A stretch of 34,817 nucleotides of DNA from Chloroflexota bacterium (GTDB taxonomy: Bacteria > Chloroflexota > UBA11872 > UBA12225). Where the stretch lies: NCBI GenBank assembly GCA_016199265.1, contig JACQGX010000364.1:1-34817 (forward strand). The letters run 5' to 3'. The position numbers and the translations under genes are program-made. The stretch's first letter is position 1. Each line of letters begins with the position of its first letter. This document shows, piece by piece, positions 23,858 to 30,996 of this stretch. The notes below the pieces were generated by a model that worked only from the letters and a program-made list of their open reading frames with translations, made no database searches and had not been told where the DNA came from.

Positions 23858-25090
23858 ATGACAGAGCGAAGCACGACCAGCACCTCCGGCATGATCATCC
23901 GCGTTGCCCAGCGGCCGGAAGACGGCGACGTCTGTGGCACCGACAACCGCGCGCTCCAGGCGGCCGTCGATTACGTTGCCCGGATGGGCGGCGGGGCGGT
24001 CTTTGTCGGCCCTGGCACGTACCTGATGCACGACTCGCTGCACCTGCGCTCCGGCGTCACGGTGCGCGGCAGCGGCGCGGAGACGGTGCTGCGCAAGTGC
24101 GACGCCGCCGTCAGCCGGCTGGTGCTCGACGGTGACTACGGCGAGGAGCAGATCACCGTCGCCGACGCCACCGGCTTCGCTCCGGGCATGGGCGTCGTCA
24201 TCTGGGACGACCGCTCGGGCGGCTTCCACACCACCGTCACCACCATTCTCGCGGGACCGCTGGATCCCACCGTTCCTGAAGAAGATCTCGGGTTTACGTT
24301 TCGCGTCGGCGGGCCGATGCAGGCCGACTATCTGGTGTCGCGAAACGCGACAGCGGCGACCGTCTTCCCGGTGATCAGCGGCCGCTACGTCGAAGGTGTA
24401 CGCATTGAGCACCTGACGATCGACGGCAACCGCGAGCGTAACGTCGGGCTCAACGGCTGCCGCGGCGGCGGCATCTACCTCTATCGCGGGCACGGCACCA
24501 TCATTGCCGACTGCGTTGTGCGTGACTACCACGGCGATGGCATCAGCTTTCAGCAATCGCACGGCGTCCACGTCGAGCGCTGCGAGGTCTCCGGCTGCGC
24601 CCAACTCGGTATCCACCCCGGCTCCGGCAGCCAGCGCCCCGTGATCGTCGACTGCTACAGTCACCATAACGGCACGATCGGCCTCTTCCTCTGCTGGCGC
24701 GTGCGCCACGGCCGCTTCGAGCGCAACCGTCTCGAGGCCAACGGCCGCATCGGCATCTCGATCGGCCACAAGGACACCGACAACCTCTTTGTCGAAAACG
24801 TATCCGTCGACAACGGCCGCTACGGCGTGTACTTCCGCGACGAGCCGGCGCCGATGGCCGGACACCGGAACCGCTTCGTCCGCTGCACCATCGCCGGCAA
24901 CGGCGTAGAGGCGCCTGAAGGCGAAGACGCCGAGGTGCGCGTCGACGGCGAGACGACCGGCACCGTCTTCGAAGATTGCCACATCGGCTCTACCGCAAGC
25001 GCGCCCGGCGAGTCCCACGTATTGGGCAACGGACTCCCGCGCGGTATCGTCCTCGGTCCAAAGGCAGAAGCGCCGACGTTCACGCACTAA
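23858..25090 (+). CDS. Right-handed parallel beta-helix protein (pectate-lyase-like fold)
   Basis: The 410-residue protein begins with NRALQAAVDYVARMGGGAVFVGPGTY-type sequence near residues 28-55, the N-terminal signature of pectate-lyase-3/glycosyl-hydrolase-28-type beta-helix proteins. About ten repeats of roughly 22-25 residues follow, with the cadence G-x-x-I/V-x-x-C/N, such as GTIIADCVVRDYHGDGISF and RFERNRLEANGRIGISIG. Such proteins bind or cleave polysaccharides; no lyase or hydrolase catalytic set is obvious to me. No signal peptide is visible from the ATG at 23858, which argues for a cytoplasmic product or an unseen export route. The gene starts 10 bp after the hydrolase; ATGs at 23813 and 23825 would overlap that gene. 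The sulfatase-like gene follows. Confidence 0.8.
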   Translation: MTERSTTSTSGMIIRVAQRPEDGDVCGTDNRALQAAVDYVARMGGGAVFVGPGTYLMHDSLHLRSGVTVRGSGAETVLRKCDAAVSRLVLDGDYGEEQITVADATGFAPGMGVVIWDDRSGGFHTTVTTILAGPLDPTVPEEDLGFTFRVGGPMQADYLVSRNATAATVFPVISGRYVEGVRIEHLTIDGNRERNVGLNGCRGGGIYLYRGHGTIIADCVVRDYHGDGISFQQSHGVHVERCEVSGCAQLGIHPGSGSQRPVIVDCYSHHNGTIGLFLCWRVRHGRFERNRLEANGRIGISIGHKDTDNLFVENVSVDNGRYGVYFRDEPAPMAGHRNRFVRCTIAGNGVEAPEGEDAEVRVDGETTGTVFEDCHIGSTASAPGESHVLGNGLPRGIVLGPKAEAPTFTH

Positions 25091-25154
25091 AGAGGGCCGA
25101 ACAAGAGTACCTCACGCCCTTCGACGCGTTCAGGGCAAGCGGGACGACGAGGGC

Positions 25155-25160
25155 TACAAT
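25155..25160 (+). promoter_or_regulatory. Probable -10 box (TACAAT) before the sulfatase-like gene
   Basis: TACAAT within GGGCTACAATAGG, 82 bp before the GTG start. The same 11-base string GGGCTACAATA occurs before iolD. A CCCTTCGACGCGTTCAGGGC element, a degenerate relative of the palindrome at 3805, lies at 25116-25135. Confidence 0.4.
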
Positions 25161-25242
25161 AGGCGTGTCCAGCAATGTACCGGCACCCCCGGCCACGGAC
25201 ACAGATGCGGGCACAGCCAGAGCACAACGGGAGAACAGAGCG

Positions 25243-26736
25243 GTGAACATCGTCCTGATCGTGATCGACACCTTGCGCTACGACTACGTCGGCGCCAACA
25301 GCAACGCGCGACTCCACCCGCCAGCCGCCCCTATCCCGCGAACGCCGAACCTGGACCGCCTCGCGCGGAGCTCGTGGAACTTCCACCACGCGTTCTCGGC
25401 GAGCTATCCCACCATTCCCCAGCGCACCGACGTGATGACGGGCCGGTACGGCGCACCGTTCCACCGCTGGAAGCCGCTCGACTGCGACAAACTGACCATC
25501 CCGGGCGCGCTGGCGGCGCTCGGGTACTGTACACAGCTTATCCACGACACGCCGCACCTGGTCAACGGCGGCCACCGCTTCGACTTCCCCTTCCACGCCT
25601 GGACCCCGGTCCGCGGCGCCGAGGTGGACCGCGCCTGGATCAGCGACACCTGGGCGCACCTACCCAACTGGCGCCTCGATCCTATGTTCGACATGCTCCC
25701 ACGAGACGACGAGACCGTCCTGCGACGAGGCTGGAACACGGGAGCCGGCTACGTACACACCAATCGCGGCCGGACACGCGAAGAGGACTGGAACGTCGCC
25801 AAGCTCTTCACCACGGCATCCCGATTTCTGAAAGACAACACCCGGCGCGACAACTTCTTCCTGTGGATCGACTGCTTCGACCCGCACGAGCCGTGGGACT
25901 CGCCGCCGGAATTCGTGCGGCTGTATGACCAGACGCCGGGCTACGACGGCAAACTCGACCCGCGCTCGTTCGGCCAGGGACGGAACCATCCGGAGATCTC
26001 GCCCAGCGCGGTGGAGCACCTCAAGGCGCAATACGCTGCCAAGGTGACGTTCATGGATAAGTGGCTGGGCGCGTTTCTCGACACGCTGGAGGAGACCGGC
26101 CTGGCCGAGCGGACGGCGGTCGTTCTCACGGCGGATCACGGCACCAACGTGGGTGACCGAGATGGCCGGCACTTCGGCAAGTCGGTGCCGCCGCGGGCGA
26201 ACGAGGCGCACGTGCCGCTGCTGGTGCGCGTCCCCGGCGCCGGCGCGGGTGAGAGCGACCGGATCGTGCAGCCGCAGGACCTCTTCGCCACGGTCCTGGC
26301 GATCGCCGGTGGCGAGCCGCCGGAAGGCGCCGAGTCGTTCGACGTGCTGACGCTCGCCCGGGAGGACGGGCCAGAGCGACGGCGCCTCGCGCTCTGCGGC
26401 CGCTCGGTCGACGGCTGGCAGCAACGCCCCGATGGCGTCCTTTTCTCGGCGCTGGACAAGGAGTCGTGCTTGGGCGTGGCCGCCCGGCCGGAGGCGTGCG
26501 AGCTGCGGCGGCTGCATGCGGACGAGAACGTGGCCGCGCAGCATCCGGACGTCGTCGAGCGGCTGCGCGCCACGGCGCTCGAGGAGATTGGCCGGCGGGG
26601 ACTCGACCCGGCGCTGCTGGAGTGGCTCGGGAGCGAGGGCCGGTTGCCGTTCCCGACAGAGTATCGCTCAACCGACGCCCATCCGGCGCCGCCCGGCTGG
26701 CGCACCTACTTCCAGAACCTCTACCACGGCGAGTAG
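25243..26736 (+). CDS. Sulfatase-family hydrolase with Thr in the formylglycine position
   Basis: The 497-residue protein has the alkaline-phosphatase/sulfatase superfamily fold. D9 in VLIVIDTLRYDYVG is a metal ligand, FLWIDCFDPHEPWD at 206-219 is conserved, and D298-H299 in LTADHG supply further metal ligands. H310 and K313 lie in HFGKS. In true sulfatases the catalytic residue is the Cys or Ser of C/S-x-P-x-R, converted to formylglycine. Here the only stretch fitting x-x-P-x-R followed by TG is T57-I-P-Q-R61, with Thr first. Thr is the nucleophile in nucleotide pyrophosphatases of this superfamily, so phosphodiester or phosphonate hydrolysis, or no activity, is possible. The GTG at 25243 follows GGGAG by 9 bp; the longer frame from 24976 overlaps the preceding gene. 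No signal peptide is seen, so it is likely cytoplasmic. Confidence 0.82.
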   Translation: MNIVLIVIDTLRYDYVGANSNARLHPPAAPIPRTPNLDRLARSSWNFHHAFSASYPTIPQRTDVMTGRYGAPFHRWKPLDCDKLTIPGALAALGYCTQLIHDTPHLVNGGHRFDFPFHAWTPVRGAEVDRAWISDTWAHLPNWRLDPMFDMLPRDDETVLRRGWNTGAGYVHTNRGRTREEDWNVAKLFTTASRFLKDNTRRDNFFLWIDCFDPHEPWDSPPEFVRLYDQTPGYDGKLDPRSFGQGRNHPEISPSAVEHLKAQYAAKVTFMDKWLGAFLDTLEETGLAERTAVVLTADHGTNVGDRDGRHFGKSVPPRANEAHVPLLVRVPGAGAGESDRIVQPQDLFATVLAIAGGEPPEGAESFDVLTLAREDGPERRRLALCGRSVDGWQQRPDGVLFSALDKESCLGVAARPEACELRRLHADENVAAQHPDVVERLRATALEEIGRRGLDPALLEWLGSEGRLPFPTEYRSTDAHPAPPGWRTYFQNLYHGE

Positions 26737-26805
26737 CCGGGCACCTGGACACTGCTGCACGCGTCCCATCTTGTTGATCCTGCCGTAGCTGAGGAGGGCA
26801 GACTC

Positions 26806-27642
26806 ATGGCACTGACGATCGAAAGCAAGGCATTAGCTCCTGGGAGTACGGCCGCAGCGGCCACGGAATCGGCTATCGGACGGCGGAACCTTACGCCAGA
26901 AGAGCGCCGCATGTACGACGAGCAGGGGTACGTCATCATCCCGGCCGTCTTTCCCCCGGAGGAACTGGAGGCCATCGACCAGGAAATCGACGGCATACTT
27001 GCCCGGCGGACAGCGGAACGGCAGGCGAGTCAGGAGAAGGGAGAGAGGCAGCCGTCACGCCCCAAGGGACACCACGATGAGACCGGGCCCATTCTTCAAT
27101 TGGGCCTGCGATCGGCGGTCTGCCAGCGCTTCGCGCAGGACGAGCGCGTGCTCGACCTGATCGACGACATCGTCAAGCCGGGGATCGCCATCTACTCGGT
27201 GAAGCTGATCGCCAAGCCACCGCACACCGATGTGGTGTGCCACTGGCACCAGGACGACGCCTACTACGTGCTCAATTCGGACAGCCAAACACGCATGTCG
27301 GTGTGGGTGCCGCTGCAAGACGCGCACGAGAGGAACGGCTGCTTGTGGGTGTTGCCCGAGAGCCACAAGTGGGGGCTGCAGCCGCACGTCACGTACGACT
27401 ACGGCCAGTGCCGCCGCGCGATGCGCTACGAGGACATCGACGTGTCTCGCGCCATCCCAGTGCCGGTCAGGGCAGGGTCGGCGGTGCTCTTCAGCGCGCT
27501 CCTGTGGCACTACTCCAAAGGCAATGACACCGATCGGGTGCGCCGCGCCTTCATCACTTCCTACCAGGAAGCGACCGTCCCGCGGGGCAACGGCGACCAA
27601 TGGAAGATCCTCCGCCCGGCTGCTGCCGCCGAAAGCGAGTAG
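26806..27642 (+). CDS. Phytanoyl-CoA dioxygenase (PhyH) family protein
   Basis: The 278-residue protein is an Fe(II)/2-oxoglutarate-dependent oxygenase of the PhyH group. The metal triad is visible as H148-x-D150 in HWHQDDAYY and H235 in ALLWHYSKGN; R247 in VRRAFITSYQEA is the likely 2-oxoglutarate anchor. N-terminal residues 30-62 (LTPEERRMYDEQGYVIIPAV) match the usual domain start. Family members hydroxylate varied substrates, including small metabolites, and the native one is unknown. GAGGAGGG lies about 8 bp before the ATG at 26806, a strong ribosome-binding site. It follows the sulfatase-like gene by 69 bp on the same strand and converges with the SGNH esterase gene. Confidence 0.88.
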   Translation: MALTIESKALAPGSTAAAATESAIGRRNLTPEERRMYDEQGYVIIPAVFPPEELEAIDQEIDGILARRTAERQASQEKGERQPSRPKGHHDETGPILQLGLRSAVCQRFAQDERVLDLIDDIVKPGIAIYSVKLIAKPPHTDVVCHWHQDDAYYVLNSDSQTRMSVWVPLQDAHERNGCLWVLPESHKWGLQPHVTYDYGQCRRAMRYEDIDVSRAIPVPVRAGSAVLFSALLWHYSKGNDTDRVRRAFITSYQEATVPRGNGDQWKILRPAAAAESE

Positions 27643-27691
27643 GGCCAAGCACCTGAGAATCTGGCAGCTTGCTGCGCGAAATCCTGCACGC

Positions 27692-28699
27692 CTACACGAA
27701 GTACCGGCCGGCCACCTGACGCGCGAAGTTGCGCCCCATCACCCGGTAGCCTTCGGCGTCCGGGTGCAACTGGTCGGGCAGCAAGTGCGCGTATTCCGGG
27801 CCGAACACCGCCGTGCCATCCACGTAGTGCACGTTGCGGTCGCCGCGCGACCGCAGCGCCCCCACCGCCAGGGCGACCTCCTCGCGCATGGCTTGCAGGG
27901 TGAACCCGACGGCGTTTTTCGTTGTCTCCCGCGGCGGCGAGTAGATTGGCGACATCACCACGAACGGCGTGTCGCGGTGCCGCTCGCGCACGATCTGGAC
28001 GAAGCCGATGATCGCCGGCTGGAACGTCCTCGGGTTCAGGCTGGCCGCGCCGTAGATGTTGATGCCGACACACATCGAAAGATAGCCGGCCGGCAAGTCC
28101 CGGATCAGCCGCGCGACCATTGGGTCCAGGTGGCACTGGCCGCCGTACCCCAAGCACGTCAGGTGCAGTCCCCGCTCGCGGGCGACGATCGCCGGCCACG
28201 TCTGCGTCGGGCTCACGGCCGCCCGGCACTGCGTGATCGAGCTGCCGTACGTCACCCACCGCGGCCGCGCGTCCTCGGCGGGCGCGAGCGTCGCACCCGC
28301 GCTGAGCGCCAGTGACCGCAAACGAAACGTCCCGAACTGGGGCAACCAGAGCTCGATCAGCTTCTCGCCGGCAGGCAGATCGTCGAACGCGAACGCCTCC
28401 TGCCCCGCCATCGGCTGCGACGCGACGATGCGGCCGTCAACGCACAGATCGACCGGCGCCATCTCGGGCTGCGGCTCGATCGTGCCCTGCACCGTCGTCG
28501 TCGCGCTGCGAAACGCCAGCCGCACCCCGGCCGGCATCGCCGCCCGCTCGACCAATGCCTCCGGTGGAAAGAGCGCCAGATCTTCGTGGGGCAGCCGCCA
28601 CGGCTGCGACCACTCGGCGGTGTGCTGCAGCGAGATCGCCCCGTGCCACCGCAGCCGCTCATCGCTAGGACGAACCTCCATCCGTTCCGTCGGGTCCAT
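27692..28699 (-). CDS. SGNH/GDSL-family esterase with N-terminal beta-sandwich
   Basis: The 335-residue protein combines an N-terminal beta-rich region (about 1-140) with an SGNH hydrolase domain. The catalytic and oxyanion residues are S154 in TYGSSITQ, a Gly near 187 in GYGGQCHLD, N214 in CVGINIYG, and D309/H312 in PDQLHPD. The beta-sandwich plus SGNH layout resembles carbohydrate-esterase (CE2-like) proteins that remove acetyl groups from sugars. That is an inference. No signal peptide is seen. The ATG at 28699 follows a GGGAGGGAGAAGG tract; the frame extends far upstream, but only in an overlapping frame of RidA. It is the last gene of a minus-strand set with RidA and the DUF1932 dehydrogenase, spacing 86 and 64 bp. 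Confidence 0.85.
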   Translation of the reverse strand: MDPTERMEVRPSDERLRWHGAISLQHTAEWSQPWRLPHEDLALFPPEALVERAAMPAGVRLAFRSATTTVQGTIEPQPEMAPVDLCVDGRIVASQPMAGQEAFAFDDLPAGEKLIELWLPQFGTFRLRSLALSAGATLAPAEDARPRWVTYGSSITQCRAAVSPTQTWPAIVARERGLHLTCLGYGGQCHLDPMVARLIRDLPAGYLSMCVGINIYGAASLNPRTFQPAIIGFVQIVRERHRDTPFVVMSPIYSPPRETTKNAVGFTLQAMREEVALAVGALRSRGDRNVHYVDGTAVFGPEYAHLLPDQLHPDAEGYRVMGRNFARQVAGRYFV

Positions 28700-28785
28700 A
28701 GACGTCGCCTTCTCCCTCCCGTATCCGCGGTAGTCGCGGTGCTCGCGTAGTCGTCCCCTGGTGATACCAGACGGCCACCATTCCG

Positions 28786-29184
28786 TCACGGCACGGTGAC
28801 GATCGCGTCGGCCTCGATCTCGACGAGCATCTCCGGCGAGATCAGGCGCCGGACCTCGACCATACTCGTGGCGGGCCGGATCTGGCCGAAGAACTCGCCG
28901 TGCGCCCGACCAATTTGCGCCCAATCGTCGATGTTCGTGACGTAGATGCGCGTGCGCACCACGTCCCGCAGCTCGGCCCCGGCGGCGCGCAGGGCGCGCT
29001 CGATATTCCGCAGCGTCTGTACCGTCTGGGCGTAAGGGTCGCCACCGCCGACTACCGCGCCGCTCTCGTCGGTCGCCGTCGTGCCGGAGATGTGCACCAC
29101 CTGCCCGACGCGCACCGCGCGCGAATAGCCGACGATCGGCTCCCATGGTGTCCCACTGGAAATGTTCTGCCGCATTGGCCGCAT
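28786..29184 (-). CDS. RidA/YjgF-family protein
   Basis: The 132-residue product is a RidA-family member, a trimeric enzyme group that hydrolyses reactive enamine/imine intermediates or other small substrates. The conserved [17 protein letters not shown] and [13 protein letters not shown] segments, [14 protein letters not shown] with its active-site Arg79, and PATSMVEV and VEIEADAI near the end are all present. I start it at the ATG at 29184; an ATG at 29175 (MRQNISSG) is equally plausible and the longer frame from 29262 is not, since its first residues overlap the preceding gene and match nothing. A 9-bp palindrome lies just upstream. It shares orientation with the DUF1932 dehydrogenase upstream and the SGNH esterase downstream. 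Confidence 0.88.
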   Translation of the reverse strand: MRPMRQNISSGTPWEPIVGYSRAVRVGQVVHISGTTATDESGAVVGGGDPYAQTVQTLRNIERALRAAGAELRDVVRTRIYVTNIDDWAQIGRAHGEFFGQIRPATSMVEVRRLISPEMLVEIEADAIVTVP

Positions 29185-29196
29185 CAGTGCGTGAAC

Positions 29197-29223
29197 TTTA
29201 CTTTCCCAAACCGCGAAAGTAAA
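29197..29223. promoter_or_regulatory. 9-bp inverted repeat upstream of ridA-like gene
   Basis: TTTACTTTC (29197-29205) and GAAAGTAAA (29215-29223) are exact reverse complements with a 9-nt spacer, 12 bp from the RidA start and 25 bp after the DUF1932 gene's stop. The arms are A/T-rich against a GC-rich background. It could be a regulator site or an intercistronic hairpin; there is no U-tract. Confidence 0.45.
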
Positions 29224-29248
29224 CCTCCCATGCTCAAAAGGAGGAGCA

Positions 29249-30175
29249 TTAGCCTGGCCCATCGAGCGCCGCCGCTAGCTCGTCGACGACTTCGACCAGG
29301 GTCTGGCCACGTTGGCGTGTCTCCGGCGTTTCCTGCCCGAGCGGGGTGTGTTCCACGAAGCGGTAGAGGTCGGCGGCGCCTTCGAGGATGCGCGGCGTCA
29401 GGCCCAGCGCGCCGAAGGTAGCGGCGATCTCCTCCATCTCACCCACCCAACGGTACGCCTTGGGCGGCATGCCGGGCACGCTCCGTTCCAGCGAGGTCCA
29501 GAGCGTCTGCTGGCTCTGCTGCAGCTCGGCCCGCAGCGCTTCGCTCAAGCCCATCTTTTCGCCGGCCACCAGCAGCTCCGTCCCGAGCGCCGTCAGTCCC
29601 TTGGTCAGCGCCGCGTAGCACATCTTGAGGCCAGAAGCCTGGCCGACATCGGTGCCGATCACGCGCACGTCGAGCCCATGGTCGCGCAGCGCCGCGAGCT
29701 CGGCGGCGTGTTCGGCGGAGGCGTAGATGCGCGGCCCGGCGCCGCCCGGCCTGGGGGGCCCGCCGATGATGCCCGCGTCCACAAAGCGCGCACCGGCGTC
29801 GCCGATGAGCCGCGCGATCGCGCGCGCCGTTTGTGGGGCGATCGCGTTCAGGTCGGCGTATAGCAGCGATCTGCCCGCCGTCCCCGTCGTCCTCGTCGTG
29901 CCTGCTTCGCGCAGCGCCGCGGCGACACGCCCGGCCAGGTCCTGGGCACGCGCCGGCGGCAGAACCGACAGCAACACGTCGGCCTCGCCCACCAGCGTCA
30001 CCAGGTCGCCCACGTCCTCGATACCCGCCCCGGCGGCCAGCCCTGCAGTGCGCCGGCTCCGCCCCTCCAGCGCGGTGATGACCCGCAGCCCGGCGTGGCG
30101 CAGTACCGCGCCAATCGCGTGGCCCATGTCCCCCGGACTCATCACCGCCACCGTCGGTGCCGTTCCCGTCGCCAT
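29249..30175 (-). CDS. NAD(P)-binding oxidoreductase with DUF1932 C-terminal domain
   Basis: The 308-residue protein resembles 6-phosphogluconate/beta-hydroxyacid dehydrogenases. An N-terminal Rossmann fold opens with [17 protein letters not shown] (about 9-25). A helical C-terminal half from about 175 starts at [20 protein letters not shown], the DUF1932 signature, with the conserved Lys of this superfamily in that segment. The substrate is unknown; relatives act on hydroxyacids from sugar or aromatic breakdown. The ATG at 30175 is firmly set by AAGGAGGAA a few bases upstream; the frame from 30259 is an extension only. It is the promoter-proximal gene of the minus-strand set with RidA and the SGNH esterase, and is divergent from the enolase-superfamily remnant. 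Confidence 0.88.
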   Translation of the reverse strand: MATGTAPTVAVMSPGDMGHAIGAVLRHAGLRVITALEGRSRRTAGLAAGAGIEDVGDLVTLVGEADVLLSVLPPARAQDLAGRVAAALREAGTTRTTGTAGRSLLYADLNAIAPQTARAIARLIGDAGARFVDAGIIGGPPRPGGAGPRIYASAEHAAELAALRDHGLDVRVIGTDVGQASGLKMCYAALTKGLTALGTELLVAGEKMGLSEALRAELQQSQQTLWTSLERSVPGMPPKAYRWVGEMEEIAATFGALGLTPRILEGAADLYRFVEHTPLGQETPETRQRGQTLVEVVDELAAALDGPG

Positions 30176-30353
30176 GCTTTTCCTCCTTGTGGTGATCCTT
30201 GACCAGCCTACCACGTGGCAGGTGTGCACCGGCAGCGCTCGACATCGCCCTTGTTGCATACTGCATCCGCGAGCGCACCTTCTTCTGACGGACGATGGTG
30301 CCCGAGGATTGGGGCTCGTTTCGGCCCGCCGGACGAGCGCCCAAGGAGGAGCG

Positions 30354-30641
30354 ATGATCGAGCGGATCGAAACCGCCTACTACCGCACCGTCGCGCGGCA
30401 GGCGCTGGCGATGGCCGGCGCGGCCGGGCTGCGGACGAGCAGCCACTACGCCGACGAGCTCAGCGCCCATCTCCTGTGTGCCAGCCGCGATCCCGTCTAT
30501 CTCGAAAAGCACGCCTTTGCGCTCGATCCGTTTCTCCAACGGCCGCAAGTGGTGACACACGGCCACGTGCGCCCGACCGAGGAACCCGGTGCCGGACTAC
30601 GCTTCGACGAGGCAGCGCTGGCGCGCTATCGATACCTTTGA
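30354..30641 (+). pseudogene. Enolase-superfamily (mandelate racemase type) gene with a large internal in-frame deletion
   Basis: A perfect AAGGAGGAGCG ribosome-binding site leads into an ATG and the residues MIERIETAYYRTV, which resemble the first strand of mandelate-racemase/muconate-lactonizing proteins (R-I-E-T-x-x-x-R). The next residues, from about ARQALAMAGAAGLRTSSHY onward, instead match the C-terminal end of such proteins. A His-containing strand is followed by LSAHLLCAS, DPFLQRPQVVTHGHVRP, PGAGLRFDEAALARYR. A typical member is 350-400 residues; only 95 remain, so roughly 270 codons between residues 13 and 14 appear missing without breaking the frame. The metal-binding acidic residues and the catalytic Lys are gone, so it cannot be an active enolase-type enzyme. 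The identification is by eye and should be confirmed by search. Confidence 0.6.
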
Positions 30642-30996
30642 CGGCGACGGACAACTCCTGCGGCTTGGGCTTCAGGCGTACACGCTGGGCCTCGCCTATG
30701 AGTTCGACCCGTCTTTTGGGCATTCAATCTGTAGGGTAGATCCGCTTCCCCACCAACTCACCGTCTCCCTCACGCCCAACGAGAGACGCACTGCCGAGGA
30801 TCGCCGTGACTGTTACTGGCTCTACGTCGTGACGCACTGTCACACTCAGCCAACGCTCTACGCGCCCATCAAGGATCCTGCGCGTCTCCCCTGGCACGAG
30901 GTCCGTAAGGTCGACCACTATTACCTTTCGGTAGACGCCATTTCTCACCCGATCCGGCTCCGCGAGGACTCCGTGCCATACAATCCTGCGCCATGA
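30628..30996 (+). pseudogene. SNF2-type helicase remnant: N-terminal piece joined to a DUF3883 C-terminal piece
   Basis: From about 30628 the frame reads IDTFDGDGQLLRLGLQAYTL then LAYEFDPSFGHSICRVDPLP plus HQ. In large SNF2-family helicases this is the segment just before the ATP-binding helicase core (DPLPHQLEAVY...). At about 30751-30765 it jumps to LTPNERRTAEDRRDCYWLYV, LPWHEVRKVDHYYLSVDAI, which resembles the C-terminal DUF3883 (NOV-C) domain of the same proteins. The helicase core, probably 800 or more residues, is absent, yet the frame is preserved. The true N-terminus is also missing; the ATG at 30589 that opens the frame overlaps the enolase remnant. Its TGA (30994-30996) overlaps the ATG of the next gene, so the pair was once translationally coupled. 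Helicase-DUF3883 proteins are frequent in phage-defence islands. Confidence 0.6.

Noticed and set aside
30979-30984. TACAAT as promoter of the AlbA_2 gene
   Set aside because: It lies within the helicase remnant's coding end, 8 bp before the ATG, with no -35; the ATGA overlap suggests coupling rather than a separate promoter.
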